Assembly: GCF_002900365.1 (NCBI RefSeq)
Contig: NZ_CP025979.1
Location: 186,001 to 250,000 of the forward strand
Length of the DNA stretch: 64,000 bases
DNA from: Escherichia marmotae
GTDB lineage: Bacteria; Pseudomonadota; Gammaproteobacteria; Enterobacterales; Enterobacteriaceae
Reading direction: 5' to 3'
Of this stretch, positions 1 through 7,712 are shown one piece after another. Position numbers and translations under genes: made by a program. Under the pieces are notes generated by a model. That model saw only the letters and a list, made by a program, of their open reading frames with translations. It made no database searches and was not told the DNA's origin. Each line of letters starts with the position of its first letter. The first letter of the stretch is position 1.

Positions 1-23
1 TACTGAAAAGAGGCCGTAAATGA
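1..23 (+). CDS. ccmC: ccmC 3' end (partial)
   Basis: Only the last six codons and the TGA stop are inside the window. They encode the basic tail LKRGRK. The stop overlaps the ccmD start as ATGA at bases 20-23, the usual coupled arrangement in the ccm operon. CcmC is the membrane haem-handling protein that loads haem onto CcmE. The identity rests on position and on the ccmDEFG genes that follow. Confidence 0.75.
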
Positions 24-229
24 CCCCTGCATTTGCTTCCTGGAATGAATTTTTCGCAATGGGCGGTTACGCCTTTTTTGTCTGGCTGGCGGTAGTGATG
101 ACTGTTATTCCGCTGGTGGTGTTGGTCGTGCACTCGGTGATGCAGCATCGCGCAATTCTGCGTGGCGTGGCGCAACAACGGGCGCGTGAGGCGCGTTTAC
201 GTGCTGCGCAACAGCAGGAGGCTGCATGA
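20..229 (+). CDS. ccmD: CcmD, small haem exporter subunit
   Basis: This 69-residue protein has one hydrophobic segment (about residues 15-40) followed by a basic, Arg/Ala/Gln-rich cytoplasmic tail. That matches CcmD, the small inner-membrane subunit that associates with CcmABC and helps release haem-loaded CcmE. Length is as in K-12. It overlaps ccmC by four bases upstream and ccmE by four bases downstream (ATGA at 226-229), so translation is probably coupled. Nothing in it looks damaged, although the pathway it serves is probably blocked further down by the loss of ccmH. Confidence 0.95.
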   Translation: MTPAFASWNEFFAMGGYAFFVWLAVVMTVIPLVVLVVHSVMQHRAILRGVAQQRAREARLRAAQQQEAA

Positions 230-705
230 ATATTCGCCGTAAAAACCGCTTGTGGATTGCCTGTGCCGTGCTGGCGGGGCTGGCGCTGACTATCGGTCTG
301 GGGCTGTATGCGCTGCGCTCGAATATCGATCTTTTCTATACGCCGGGGGAAATTCTCTACGGCAAGCGTGAAACCCAGCAGATGCCGGAAGTCGGTCAGC
401 GTCTGCGCGTCGGCGGGATGGTGATGCCGGGTAGCGTGCAGCGCGATCCTGACTCGCTGAAAGTGACCTTCACCATTTACGATGCTGAAGGCTCAGTGGA
501 TGTCTCTTACGAAGGCATTCTGCCGGACCTGTTCCGTGAAGGGCAGGGCGTTGTGGTGCAGGGCGAACTGGAAAAAGGCAATCATATCCTCGCGAAAGAA
601 GTACTGGCGAAACACGATGAAAACTACACACCGCCAGAAGTCGAGAAAGCGATGGAAGCTAATCACCGTCGCCCGGCCAGTGTTTATAAGGATCCAGCAT
701 CATGA
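226..705 (+). CDS. ccmE: CcmE, periplasmic haem chaperone
   Basis: CcmE is a membrane-anchored periplasmic protein that binds haem covalently and passes it to apocytochrome c through CcmF/H. The 159-residue product has an N-terminal membrane anchor (about residues 9-30), a beta-barrel OB-fold domain, and the haem-binding HDENY motif, with the attachment histidine at residue 130 and the axial tyrosine at 134. The C-terminal tail is polar and flexible. Length and motif are intact. It is fourth in the visible operon order ccmC-D-E-F-G and overlaps both neighbours by four bases. Confidence 0.97.
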   Translation: MNIRRKNRLWIACAVLAGLALTIGLGLYALRSNIDLFYTPGEILYGKRETQQMPEVGQRLRVGGMVMPGSVQRDPDSLKVTFTIYDAEGSVDVSYEGILPDLFREGQGVVVQGELEKGNHILAKEVLAKHDENYTPPEVEKAMEANHRRPASVYKDPAS

Positions 706-2645
706 TGCCGGAAATTGGTAACGGACTGCTGTGCCTGGCATTAGGGATTGCGCTGCTGCTGTCCGTCTATCCTTTGTGGGGCGTGGCGCGTGGAGATGCG
801 CGCATGATGGCCTCTTCTCGCTTGTTTGCCTGGTTGCTGTTTATGTCTGTGGCTGGCGCATTTCTGGTGCTGGTCAATGCGTTCGTGGTGAACGACTTCA
901 CCGTCACCTACGTGGCCAGCAACTCTAATACCCAGCTTCCGGTGTGGTATCGCGTGGCGGCCACCTGGGGCGCGCATGAAGGCTCGCTGCTGCTGTGGGT
1001 GCTGCTGATGAGCGGCTGGACCTTTGCGGTAGCGATTTTTAGCCAGCGTATTCCGCTGGATATCGTTGCCCGCGTACTGGCGATAATGGGAATGGTCTGC
1101 GTCGGCTTTTTGCTGTTCATTCTCTTTACCTCTAACCCGTTCTCCCGCACGCTGCCGAACTTCCCGATTGAAGGGCGTGATCTTAACCCGCTGTTGCAGG
1201 ATCTAGGGCTGATCTTCCATCCGCCTCTGCTCTATATGGGTTACGTCGGTTTCTCGGTGGCGTTTGCTTTTGCCATTGCATCTTTATTGAGCGGACGTCT
1301 GGACAGCACCTACGCACGTTTTACCCGTCCCTGGACGCTGGCGGCGTGGATCTTCCTGACGCTTGGCATCGTACTTGGTTCTGCGTGGGCTTATTACGAA
1401 CTTGGTTGGGGCGGCTGGTGGTTCTGGGATCCAGTAGAAAACGCCTCGTTTATGCCGTGGCTGGTGGGTACTGCGCTGATGCACTCGCTGGCGGTGACTG
1501 AACAACGTGCCAGCTTCAAAGCGTGGACATTATTGCTGGCAATCAGTGCCTTCTCGTTGTGTCTGCTGGGAACTTTCCTTGTGCGCTCCGGCGTGCTGGT
1601 ATCGGTACATGCATTTGCGTCTGACCCGGCGCGCGGCATGTTTATCCTCGCCTTTATGGTGCTGGTGATTGGCGGTTCGCTGCTGCTGTTTGCCGCGCGT
1701 GGACACAAAGTTCGCTCACGCGTAAACAATGCGCTGTGGTCGCGGGAATCTCTGTTGTTAGCGAACAACGTTTTGCTGGTCGCCGCGATGCTGGTGGTAC
1801 TGCTGGGGACGCTGCTGCCGCTGGTACATAAGCAACTCGGGCTGGGCAGCATTTCGATTGGCGAACCGTTCTTCAACACCATGTTTACCTGGCTGATGGT
1901 GCCGTTTGCGTTGTTGCTTGGCGTTGGCCCGCTGGTGCGCTGGGGGCGCGATCGTCCGCGTAAAATCCGCAATTTGTTGATTATCGCCTTTATTAGCACG
2001 CTGGCGTTGTCGTTGCTGTTACCGTGGCTGTTCGAAAGCAAAGTCGTGGCGATGACGGTACTCGGTCTGGCAATGGCCTGCTGGATTGGTGTGCTGGCGA
2101 TTGCCGAAGCGGTGCAGCGTATTTCGCGTGGCACCAAAACAACCTTCAGCTACTGGGGAATGGTGGCGGCTCACCTGGGGCTTGCAGTGACAATTGTTGG
2201 TATCGCCTTCAGTCAGAACTATAGCGTTGAGCGTGACGTACGCATGAAGTCTGGCGATAGCGTCGATATTCATGAGTATCGTTTCACATTCCGCGACGTA
2301 AAAGACGTTAGCGGTCCGAACTGGCGTGGCGGTGTGGCGACAATCGGCGTGACGCGTGACGGCAAACCGGAAACGGTGTTGTATGCAGAAAAACGTTATT
2401 ACAACACCGCTGGTTCGATGATGACCGAAGCGGCAATTGATGGCGGCATCACCCGTGACCTGTACGCGGCGCTCGGTGAAGAGCTGGAAAACGGTGCGTG
2501 GGCTGTACGTCTTTACTACAAACCGTTTGTTCGCTGGATCTGGGCGGGCGGACTGATGATGGCGTTGGGGGGGCTACTGTGCCTGTTTGATCCTCGTTAT
2601 CGCAAGCGCGTGAACCCGCAAAAAACTGCGCCGGAGGCTGTATGA
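702..2645 (+). CDS. ccmF: CcmF, haem lyase membrane subunit
   Basis: CcmF is the large polytopic membrane subunit of the cytochrome c haem lyase, working with CcmH. The 647-residue product is strongly hydrophobic throughout. It carries the tryptophan-rich WWD signature (WGGWWFWDPVENASF, about residues 235-250) that forms the periplasmic haem-handling surface. A large soluble loop lies near residues 510-610, before the last membrane helix. The gene is full length. Start and stop overlap ccmE and ccmG by four bases each. Its partner CcmH is truncated in this genome, so CcmF is probably left without a working lyase complex. Confidence 0.97.
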   Translation: MMPEIGNGLLCLALGIALLLSVYPLWGVARGDARMMASSRLFAWLLFMSVAGAFLVLVNAFVVNDFTVTYVASNSNTQLPVWYRVAATWGAHEGSLLLWVLLMSGWTFAVAIFSQRIPLDIVARVLAIMGMVCVGFLLFILFTSNPFSRTLPNFPIEGRDLNPLLQDLGLIFHPPLLYMGYVGFSVAFAFAIASLLSGRLDSTYARFTRPWTLAAWIFLTLGIVLGSAWAYYELGWGGWWFWDPVENASFMPWLVGTALMHSLAVTEQRASFKAWTLLLAISAFSLCLLGTFLVRSGVLVSVHAFASDPARGMFILAFMVLVIGGSLLLFAARGHKVRSRVNNALWSRESLLLANNVLLVAAMLVVLLGTLLPLVHKQLGLGSISIGEPFFNTMFTWLMVPFALLLGVGPLVRWGRDRPRKIRNLLIIAFISTLALSLLLPWLFESKVVAMTVLGLAMACWIGVLAIAEAVQRISRGTKTTFSYWGMVAAHLGLAVTIVGIAFSQNYSVERDVRMKSGDSVDIHEYRFTFRDVKDVSGPNWRGGVATIGVTRDGKPETVLYAEKRYYNTAGSMMTEAAIDGGITRDLYAALGEELENGAWAVRLYYKPFVRWIWAGGLMMALGGLLCLFDPRYRKRVNPQKTAPEAV

Positions 2646-3199
2646 AGCGCAAAGTATTGTTAATTCCTTTGATTATCTTCCTGGCGATTGCTGCAGCGTT
2701 GCTGTGGCAATTGGCACGTAATGCTGAAGGAGATGATCCGACCAATCTGGAATCGGCGCTTATTGGCAAGCCAGTGCCGAAGTTTCGCCTTGAATCACTG
2801 GATAATCCAGGTCAGTTTTATCAGGCGGACGTGCTGACTCAGGGCAAGCCGGTGCTGCTGAACGTCTGGGCGACCTGGTGCCCGACCTGCCGTGCGGAAC
2901 ATCAATACCTGAATCAGCTTTCTGCGCAGGGTATCCGCGTGGTCGGTATGAACTATAAAGACGACAGGCAGAAAGCGATTAGCTGGCTGAAAGAGCTGGG
3001 CAATCCTTACGCGTTAAGTCTGTTTGACGGCGACGGCATGTTAGGGCTGGATCTGGGCGTCTATGGCGCGCCAGAAACGTTCCTCATCGACGGCAACGGC
3101 ATCATTCGCTATCGCCATGCGGGCGATCTCAATCCCCGCGTCTGGCAAGAAGAAATCAAGCCGCTATGGGAGAAATACAGTAAGGAGGCCGCACAATGA
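2642..3199 (+). CDS. ccmG: CcmG/DsbE, thiol reductase for apocytochrome c
   Basis: CcmG (DsbE) is a periplasmic, membrane-anchored thioredoxin-like protein that keeps the CXXCH haem-binding cysteines of apocytochrome c reduced, using electrons from DsbD. The 185-residue product has an N-terminal anchor (about residues 5-22) and a thioredoxin fold with the active site WCPTC, cysteines at 80 and 83. The family's acidic insertion and the GAPETFLID cis-proline region follow. It is intact. Its TGA overlaps the ccmH start (ATGA at 3196-3199). Confidence 0.97.
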   Translation: MKRKVLLIPLIIFLAIAAALLWQLARNAEGDDPTNLESALIGKPVPKFRLESLDNPGQFYQADVLTQGKPVLLNVWATWCPTCRAEHQYLNQLSAQGIRVVGMNYKDDRQKAISWLKELGNPYALSLFDGDGMLGLDLGVYGAPETFLIDGNGIIRYRHAGDLNPRVWQEEIKPLWEKYSKEAAQ

Positions 3200-3360
3200 G
3201 GTTTTTATTGGGCGTGCTGATGCTGATGATCTCCAGCTCGGCACTGGCGACCATCGACGTGTTGAAGTTTAAGGATGAAGCTCAGGAACAACAGTTCCGT
3301 CAGCGCCTGCGTCTATCAACGCAAACACATCACTGGAGGCATCTGAAACGGTCAGAATAA
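3196..3360 (+). pseudogene. ccmH: ccmH, truncated and fused to antisense narP
   Basis: The first 36 codons are ccmH: signal peptide MRFLLGVLMLMISSSALA and the start of the mature protein up to QQFRQ. From base 3304 the sequence becomes the reverse complement of narP, giving a foreign 18-residue tail and a stop at 3360, 54 residues in all. Intact CcmH is about 350 residues. The LRCPxC redox motif, the membrane helices and the C-terminal TPR domain are all gone. The join lies in a 7-base microhomology, CCGTCAG at 3297-3303. No insertion sequence is present at the join. Without CcmH, System I cannot attach haem, so the product is almost certainly non-functional. Confidence 0.93.
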
Positions 3361-3610
3361 TAATTTGCGCGGTAACGCCATCCCTGCGCAAGGCATTGAG
3401 GGTATCCAGGCCACTCATGCCTTTCATATTCAGATCCAACAAGATCACGTCGATATCCAGTCGATTCGCCAGATCGATAGCACTTGCGCCGTCGCCCGCT
3501 TCAGCGACCACTTCAAAGCCAGGATCAAGTTCCAGTAACTGACGAACACCGCGTCGCATAAGTGGATGATCATCCACAATCAGCACCTGAAAAGGCGTTG
3601 CTTCAGGCAT
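3269..3610 (-). pseudogene. narP: narP, truncated to its receiver domain
   Basis: NarP is the nitrate/nitrite response regulator paired with NarQ, normally 215 residues. Here residues 1-105 are NarP: acidic pair DD at 13-14 and phospho-acceptor Asp59 in the LLDLNMKG context. Eight foreign residues read from antisense ccmH then lead to a stop at 3269. The alpha5 region with the conserved receiver lysine and the whole LuxR-type helix-turn-helix are missing, so it cannot bind DNA. The start is the ATG at 3608-3610, preceded by AGGAG at proper spacing. A receiver-only fragment might still meet NarQ, but it lacks receiver elements and may not fold. Confidence 0.93.
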
Positions 3611-3751
3611 AGTAGTCTCCTGAGGTTTTATTAGAATCATTATGTTTGAGCGTAGCGTTGGAAACGCTACCAGGCGCGTGAATGTTACCCCATTTTATGT
3701 ATGGGCATGTAGTAAAACTGCAAGTGTGGGTTGCGGGACAACGTGTAGATA

Positions 3752-3780
3752 TAAAAAAACCAGCCATAACAGGCTGGTTC
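3752..3780 (-). terminator. Terminator of proL
   Basis: On the minus strand an AACCAGCC stem, a six-base loop and GGCTGGTT are followed by a run of T. It lies 12 bases past the tRNA 3' end and is a standard rho-independent terminator. Confidence 0.85.
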
Positions 3781-3792
3781 TTAAGGGAATTT

Positions 3793-3869
3793 TGGTCGGC
3801 ACGAGAGGATTTGAACCTCCGACCCCCGACACCCCATGACGGTGCGCTACCAGGCTGCGCTACGTGCCG
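3793..3869 (-). tRNA. proL: tRNA-Pro (anticodon GGG)
   Basis: Read on the minus strand, this 77-base gene begins CGGCACG and ends CGTGCCGACCA, so the acceptor stem pairs perfectly and CCA is encoded. The anticodon loop reads around GGG, and the TTCAAAT T-loop is present. This is the proL tRNA reading CCC and CCU codons. It lies between narP and yejM as in E. coli. The yejO autotransporter gene that some strains carry beside it is absent: only about 180 bases separate narP from the tRNA. Confidence 0.96.
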
Positions 3870-3883
3870 ACTCGTGGCTGCTA

Positions 3884-3911
3884 ATACTACCGTTTTCCAC
3901 ACCGATTGCAA
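3884..3911 (-). promoter_or_regulatory. proL promoter
   Basis: On the minus strand TTGCAA (-35, bases 3906-3911) and TAGTAT (-10, bases 3884-3889) are separated by 16 bases. The -10 lies about 15 bases upstream of the mature tRNA 5' end, which suits a short tRNA precursor. Confidence 0.65.
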
Positions 3912-3943
3912 GTAAGATATTTTGCTAACTGATTTATAATTAA

Positions 3944-5704
3944 TCAGTTAGCGATGAAACGCTTCTCGTCTGTCAGCACCTGCAATAACAAACTTAACTG
4001 TGGTTTTTCGTCTTTCACTCTTTCACCATGTAAGTTGTAAGTGCGGTATTTACCATTATTGTTCAGCACCAGCGTCATTTTTGGCGTGGTGATTGCCAGC
4101 GTATCGTTATCCGCTGCGGTAACCCAATAATGACGGCGTTCAGGATTGAACAAATCCTGACCTTGCGAATATTCGCTGGCAGGCGTACTGACGTGCAGCA
4201 GGCGTTGCATCAACGTGGTCATTAGATCGGTATGATCGGTCAGGGTATTAATACGCTGCGCCGGTGTGCCCGGCCAGTGGATCACTAACGGCACCTGAAG
4301 ATGACCGTGGGACCAGTCAAAGGTTTCTTCCTCTTCGCTCAGTGGAATACCCCGACCGGCAGTAATAATCACCACCGTATTGTCCAGCTTGCCAGAATCA
4401 CGCAGCGCATTTAACACGCGGTTGATCTGCTCATCAACATTGCCTGCTGCCCGGCTATATTTATGGGTAAATGCTTGCTGGTTGCTATCGTCAATGTTGG
4501 TGCCATTGAAAGATACCCATGAGAACCAGCGATTATCTTCTTGCGCGTAGCGGCTCAGCCAGTTGATCCACTGCGTGGCGGTCTGAGCATCGGATTGCGT
4601 GCGAACGCTTGGCATTGAGAAGTCTGACAACAATGCCTGGCGATACAACGGGCTGGTAAAGCCATCGGATGAGAATAACCCAAGCTGATAGCCTTGCTGG
4701 TTAAGCGCGGTAATTAACGCCGCAGGCGTGCGGGTCGACAGAATGCCATCCATATAACTTGGCGAGATGCCATAGAACAGGCCAAAGATGCCGTTGTCGG
4801 TGGTGTTGCCCGAACTCATATGGCGTGTGAATGAAATATTTTGCTCGGCAAAACCCGCCAGTGCAGGCATCTGTTTCTCATAGCGTGAATAGTTCAGGCC
4901 ATCGACAGTAATCAGCAAGACGTTCTGTCCGGTGCCCATATCGCGGTAGCGCAGTTCGCTTAACGGATACTGTACGGAAACGGCGTCCGGATTGCCTTGC
5001 TCAATAAGACGGCGTTGATACTCCTGTGCATCAAGCAGGCCATGCTTCTCAAGAAAACGTCGTGCCGTCATCGGATACGAAAGCGGCAGATTGGCGCGCT
5101 GCATGGTGATTGGGCGATAGAAATTGGCATCGGCCCAGATATACACCACGTGCGAGGCGATAAAGGCGATAAATAAGAATGCGGCCAGCGGACGGGCGAA
5201 GCGCCGACGACGTGTCAGGCTGCGCAGCTTTTGCCAACTCCACGTCGCAAACACCAGTTCAAGCAATAAAATAACCGGCACGCTGATGAACATCAGTTGC
5301 CAGTCGCGCGCCATCTCATTCTCGTCCGGGTTGATAACCAACTGCCAGACGATGGGATTAAGATGGAGATGGAAACGAGTAAAGACTTCGCTGTCGATCA
5401 GTAACAGCGTCATTCCCGCCGTTGCCAGAATGACGGATAAAAACCTCATCAGCCTCTGGGAGCCGATGATAAAGGTCAGCGGGAAGAGGATCAGCAAGTA
5501 GGTGGCGAACACCAGGAAGCTGAAATGGCCGATAATGCTTACGTAGGAATAAATACGACCAGCAAGTGTTGTCGGCCAGTCAGCGATAAACAGGTAACGG
5601 CTGCCTATGACGAGTGAAAGCAGAATATTGAACAGTGCAAACCAGTGCCCCCAACTGACCATTTGGGAGACTTTTTCACGGTAGCGCTGATGATGAGTTA
5701 CCAT
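3944..5704 (-). CDS. yejM: YejM/PbgA (LapC), LPS homeostasis sensor
   Basis: This 586-residue inner-membrane protein has five hydrophobic helices in its first roughly 190 residues, a basic linker, and a large periplasmic domain with a sulfatase/phosphatase-like fold (VLLITVDGLNYSRY near residue 260, WSHGHLQVPLVIHWPG near 460). It senses lipid A on the periplasmic face and controls LpxC turnover through LapB and FtsH; the N-terminal half is essential in E. coli. It is downstream of yejL with a 19-base gap, so the two are likely co-transcribed. A 10-base inverted repeat (3925-3934 with 3942-3951) overlaps the stop codon and may help termination. Confidence 0.96.
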   Translation of the reverse strand: MVTHHQRYREKVSQMVSWGHWFALFNILLSLVIGSRYLFIADWPTTLAGRIYSYVSIIGHFSFLVFATYLLILFPLTFIIGSQRLMRFLSVILATAGMTLLLIDSEVFTRFHLHLNPIVWQLVINPDENEMARDWQLMFISVPVILLLELVFATWSWQKLRSLTRRRRFARPLAAFLFIAFIASHVVYIWADANFYRPITMQRANLPLSYPMTARRFLEKHGLLDAQEYQRRLIEQGNPDAVSVQYPLSELRYRDMGTGQNVLLITVDGLNYSRYEKQMPALAGFAEQNISFTRHMSSGNTTDNGIFGLFYGISPSYMDGILSTRTPAALITALNQQGYQLGLFSSDGFTSPLYRQALLSDFSMPSVRTQSDAQTATQWINWLSRYAQEDNRWFSWVSFNGTNIDDSNQQAFTHKYSRAAGNVDEQINRVLNALRDSGKLDNTVVIITAGRGIPLSEEEETFDWSHGHLQVPLVIHWPGTPAQRINTLTDHTDLMTTLMQRLLHVSTPASEYSQGQDLFNPERRHYWVTAADNDTLAITTPKMTLVLNNNGKYRTYNLHGERVKDEKPQLSLLLQVLTDEKRFIAN

Positions 5705-5723
5705 AACCTGTTATCTGTTTCCC

Positions 5724-5951
5724 TTAGTGCGCTTTGTCTTCGTTGATCGAGGACTGCAAGGCGCGGGCAAAAGAGTTGGCAATCGCCTGGCGTTGAGCCG
5801 GGGCAATGCTGGTATTGATAAGGTTAGTGACCATGTTGCCTAACACCATCAGGGAAAGGTCGGTCGGAGCCTTATGTTTTTCCAGTACGTTGAGCAGCTC
5901 TGCGAGCAATTGTTCAACCTGTTCATCACTGTAGCGGGAAATTTGTGGCAT
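5724..5951 (-). CDS. yejL: YejL, conserved small protein (UPF0352)
   Basis: This 75-residue, mainly helical protein belongs to the YejL family, found across enterobacteria. No catalytic motif or membrane segment is visible and its function is not established. It is the first gene of a likely yejL-yejM transcript and is divergent from yejK, about 180 bases away. Length and sequence look like the K-12 protein. Confidence 0.92.
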
Positions 5952-6132
5952 AAATCGAAATCAGTTAGTTGATGAAAGGGCAACATATTACCGTAGCAAC
6001 GGTTTTTTTTCTGCTTTTTTATACTTTAAATCATTCGCGTTACGCTGCCTTCTGTAAAATGGCTGCCATCTTTTATTGCGTCGCTTTACCGGCGGTGATT
6101 GAATACCGCCCGGTCTTAAAGGAGAGTTTATC

Positions 6133-7140
6133 ATGAGTCTGGATATCAACCAGATTGCTCTGCACCAGCTTATCAAGCGTGATGAGCAGAACCTTGAGCT
6201 GGTGTTGCGCGATTCATTGCTGGAGCCGACGGAAACCGTCGTTGAGATGGTGGCAGAACTGCATCGGGTCTATAGCGCTAAAAATAAAGCCTACGGCTTG
6301 TTCAACGAAGAGAGTGAACTGGCGCAGGCGTTACGTTTGCAGCGCCAGGGCGAAGAAGATTTTCTGGCATTTAGCCGCGCGGCAACAGGTCGCCTGCGTG
6401 ACGAGCTGGCGAAATACCCCTTTGCTGACGGCGGTTTTGTGCTGTTTTGCCACTACCGTTATCTGGCTGTGGAGTATCTGCTGATTTGCGTGCTGAACAA
6501 TTTAAGCAGTATGCGCGTTAACGAAAACCTCGACATCAACCCGACCCATTATCTTGATATCAATCATGCGGATATTGTGGCGCGTATCGATTTGACCGAG
6601 TGGGAAACTAACCCAGAATCGACCCGTTATCTGACTTTCCTGAAAGGACGAGTAGGGCGCAAAGTGGCTGATTTCTTTATGGACTTCCTCGGTGCCAGCG
6701 AAGGGTTGAATGCGAAAGCGCAAAACCGCGGTTTGTTGCAGGCGGTTGATGATTTCACTGCCGAAGCGCAACTGGATAAAGCAGAACGGCAAAATGTTCG
6801 CCAGCAGGTTTATAGCTACTGTAATGAGCAATTGCAGGCGGGCGAAGAAATCGAGCTGGAATCGCTGTCAAAAGAGCTGGCGGGCGTCAGCGAAGTGAGC
6901 TTCACGGAATTTGCGGCTGAAAAAGGGTATGAACTGGAAGAGAGCTTCCCGGCAGACCGCAGCACACTGCGTCAGTTGACGAAGTTTGCCGGTAGCGGCG
7001 GTGGCTTGACCATTAACTTTGATGCGATGCTGTTAGGTGAACGGATTTTTTGGGATCCGGCGACCGATACACTGACCATTAAGGGCACACCGCCGAATCT
7101 GCGCGATCAATTGCAGCGCCGGACTTCTGGCAGCAATTAA
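6133..7140 (+). CDS. yejK: YejK (NdpA), nucleoid-associated protein
   Basis: YejK is an abundant protein found on the nucleoid; some nucleoid functions, including interaction with topoisomerases, have been proposed. The 335-residue product matches the family's usual length and starts MSLDINQIALHQL, with AGGAG about eight bases upstream of the ATG. No membrane segment or enzyme signature is visible. It is a single gene, divergent from yejL, and is followed by a repetitive extragenic palindrome pair and then the convergent rplY terminator. Confidence 0.95.
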   Translation: MSLDINQIALHQLIKRDEQNLELVLRDSLLEPTETVVEMVAELHRVYSAKNKAYGLFNEESELAQALRLQRQGEEDFLAFSRAATGRLRDELAKYPFADGGFVLFCHYRYLAVEYLLICVLNNLSSMRVNENLDINPTHYLDINHADIVARIDLTEWETNPESTRYLTFLKGRVGRKVADFFMDFLGASEGLNAKAQNRGLLQAVDDFTAEAQLDKAERQNVRQQVYSYCNEQLQAGEEIELESLSKELAGVSEVSFTEFAAEKGYELEESFPADRSTLRQLTKFAGSGGGLTINFDAMLLGERIFWDPATDTLTIKGTPPNLRDQLQRRTSGSN

Positions 7141-7157
7141 TCGGTTTGGTGTTATGA

Positions 7158-7245
7158 ATGCCAGATACGGTGTGAACGCTTTATCTGGCCGACAAAAAAC
7201 AACCATACCGTAGGCCTTATAAGACGAGCAGCGTCGCATCAGGCA
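7158..7245. repeat. REP pair between yejK and rplY
   Basis: Two repetitive extragenic palindromes lie here: ATGCCAGATACGG...TTATCTGGCC at 7158-7191 and TAGGCCTTATAAGACG...CGTCGCATCAGGCA at 7210-7245. They sit in the usual place, between convergent genes. Confidence 0.75.
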
Positions 7246-7260
7246 TAATCTGCAGATACA

Positions 7261-7286
7261 AAAAACCCCGCCGGAGCGGGGTTTCT
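7261..7286 (-). terminator. Terminator of rplY
   Basis: A GC-rich hairpin (AACCCCGC / GCGGGGTT) has T runs on both sides, so it could stop rplY (minus) and also yejK (plus). Confidence 0.85.
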
Positions 7287-7303
7287 TACAACTTATTCAG
7301 CAA

Positions 7304-7588
7304 TTAAGCGCGAACGAAGTCGATGTGCTGCAGCTTCGGTTTGTACGGGTGACGCTGTACATCCTGAGCTTTAACTTTGATTTCTTTACCGTCAACAACG
7401 ATGGTCAGAACTTCGCTGTAAAATTCAGCTTTAACTTGCATGTTCATGACTTTGTCGTGATCCAGCTCAATTGCCAGCGGCGCTTCGTTGCCACCGTAGA
7501 TGATTGCCGGGAATTTGTTAGCGGCACGCAGGCGGCGGCTCGCACCCTTACCCTGCTCTTTACGTACTTCTGCGTTGATAGTAAACAT
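7304..7588 (-). CDS. rplY: Ribosomal protein L25
   Basis: L25 is the 5S rRNA-binding protein of the large ribosomal subunit. The 94-residue E. coli form consists only of the N-terminal RNA-binding domain (MFTINAEVRKEQGKGASRRL at the start, RHPYKPKLQHIDFVRA at the end), without the C-terminal extension of the Ctc/TL5 type. I chose the ATG at 7586-7588, preceded by GAAAGAA. A longer in-frame reading to 7684 exists but its extra residues are unrelated to the family. Confidence 0.97.
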   Translation of the reverse strand: MFTINAEVRKEQGKGASRRLRAANKFPAIIYGGNEAPLAIELDHDKVMNMQVKAEFYSEVLTIVVDGKEIKVKAQDVQRHPYKPKLQHIDFVRA

Positions 7589-7712
7589 TTCTTTCTCTCT
7601 TAATTGATTCCTGCTACAGGCGACCCAGCAACAGGTAAGTGATCTGCTTTGCGTATGCAAAAGCGGGCGAGATTCTATACTCAAACGCCTTTCACATCAA
7701 TCAAAACTACCA

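Noticed and set aside
1394..2137. A 247-residue open frame antisense to ccmF.
   Set aside because: It lies entirely within ccmF, has no ribosome site, resembles no family I know, and is rich in the residues expected from reading a hydrophobic gene backwards.
3196..3360. The 54-residue ccmH-narP fusion as a new small secreted protein.
   Set aside because: It keeps a signal peptide, but the tail is accidental antisense narP with no sign of selection.
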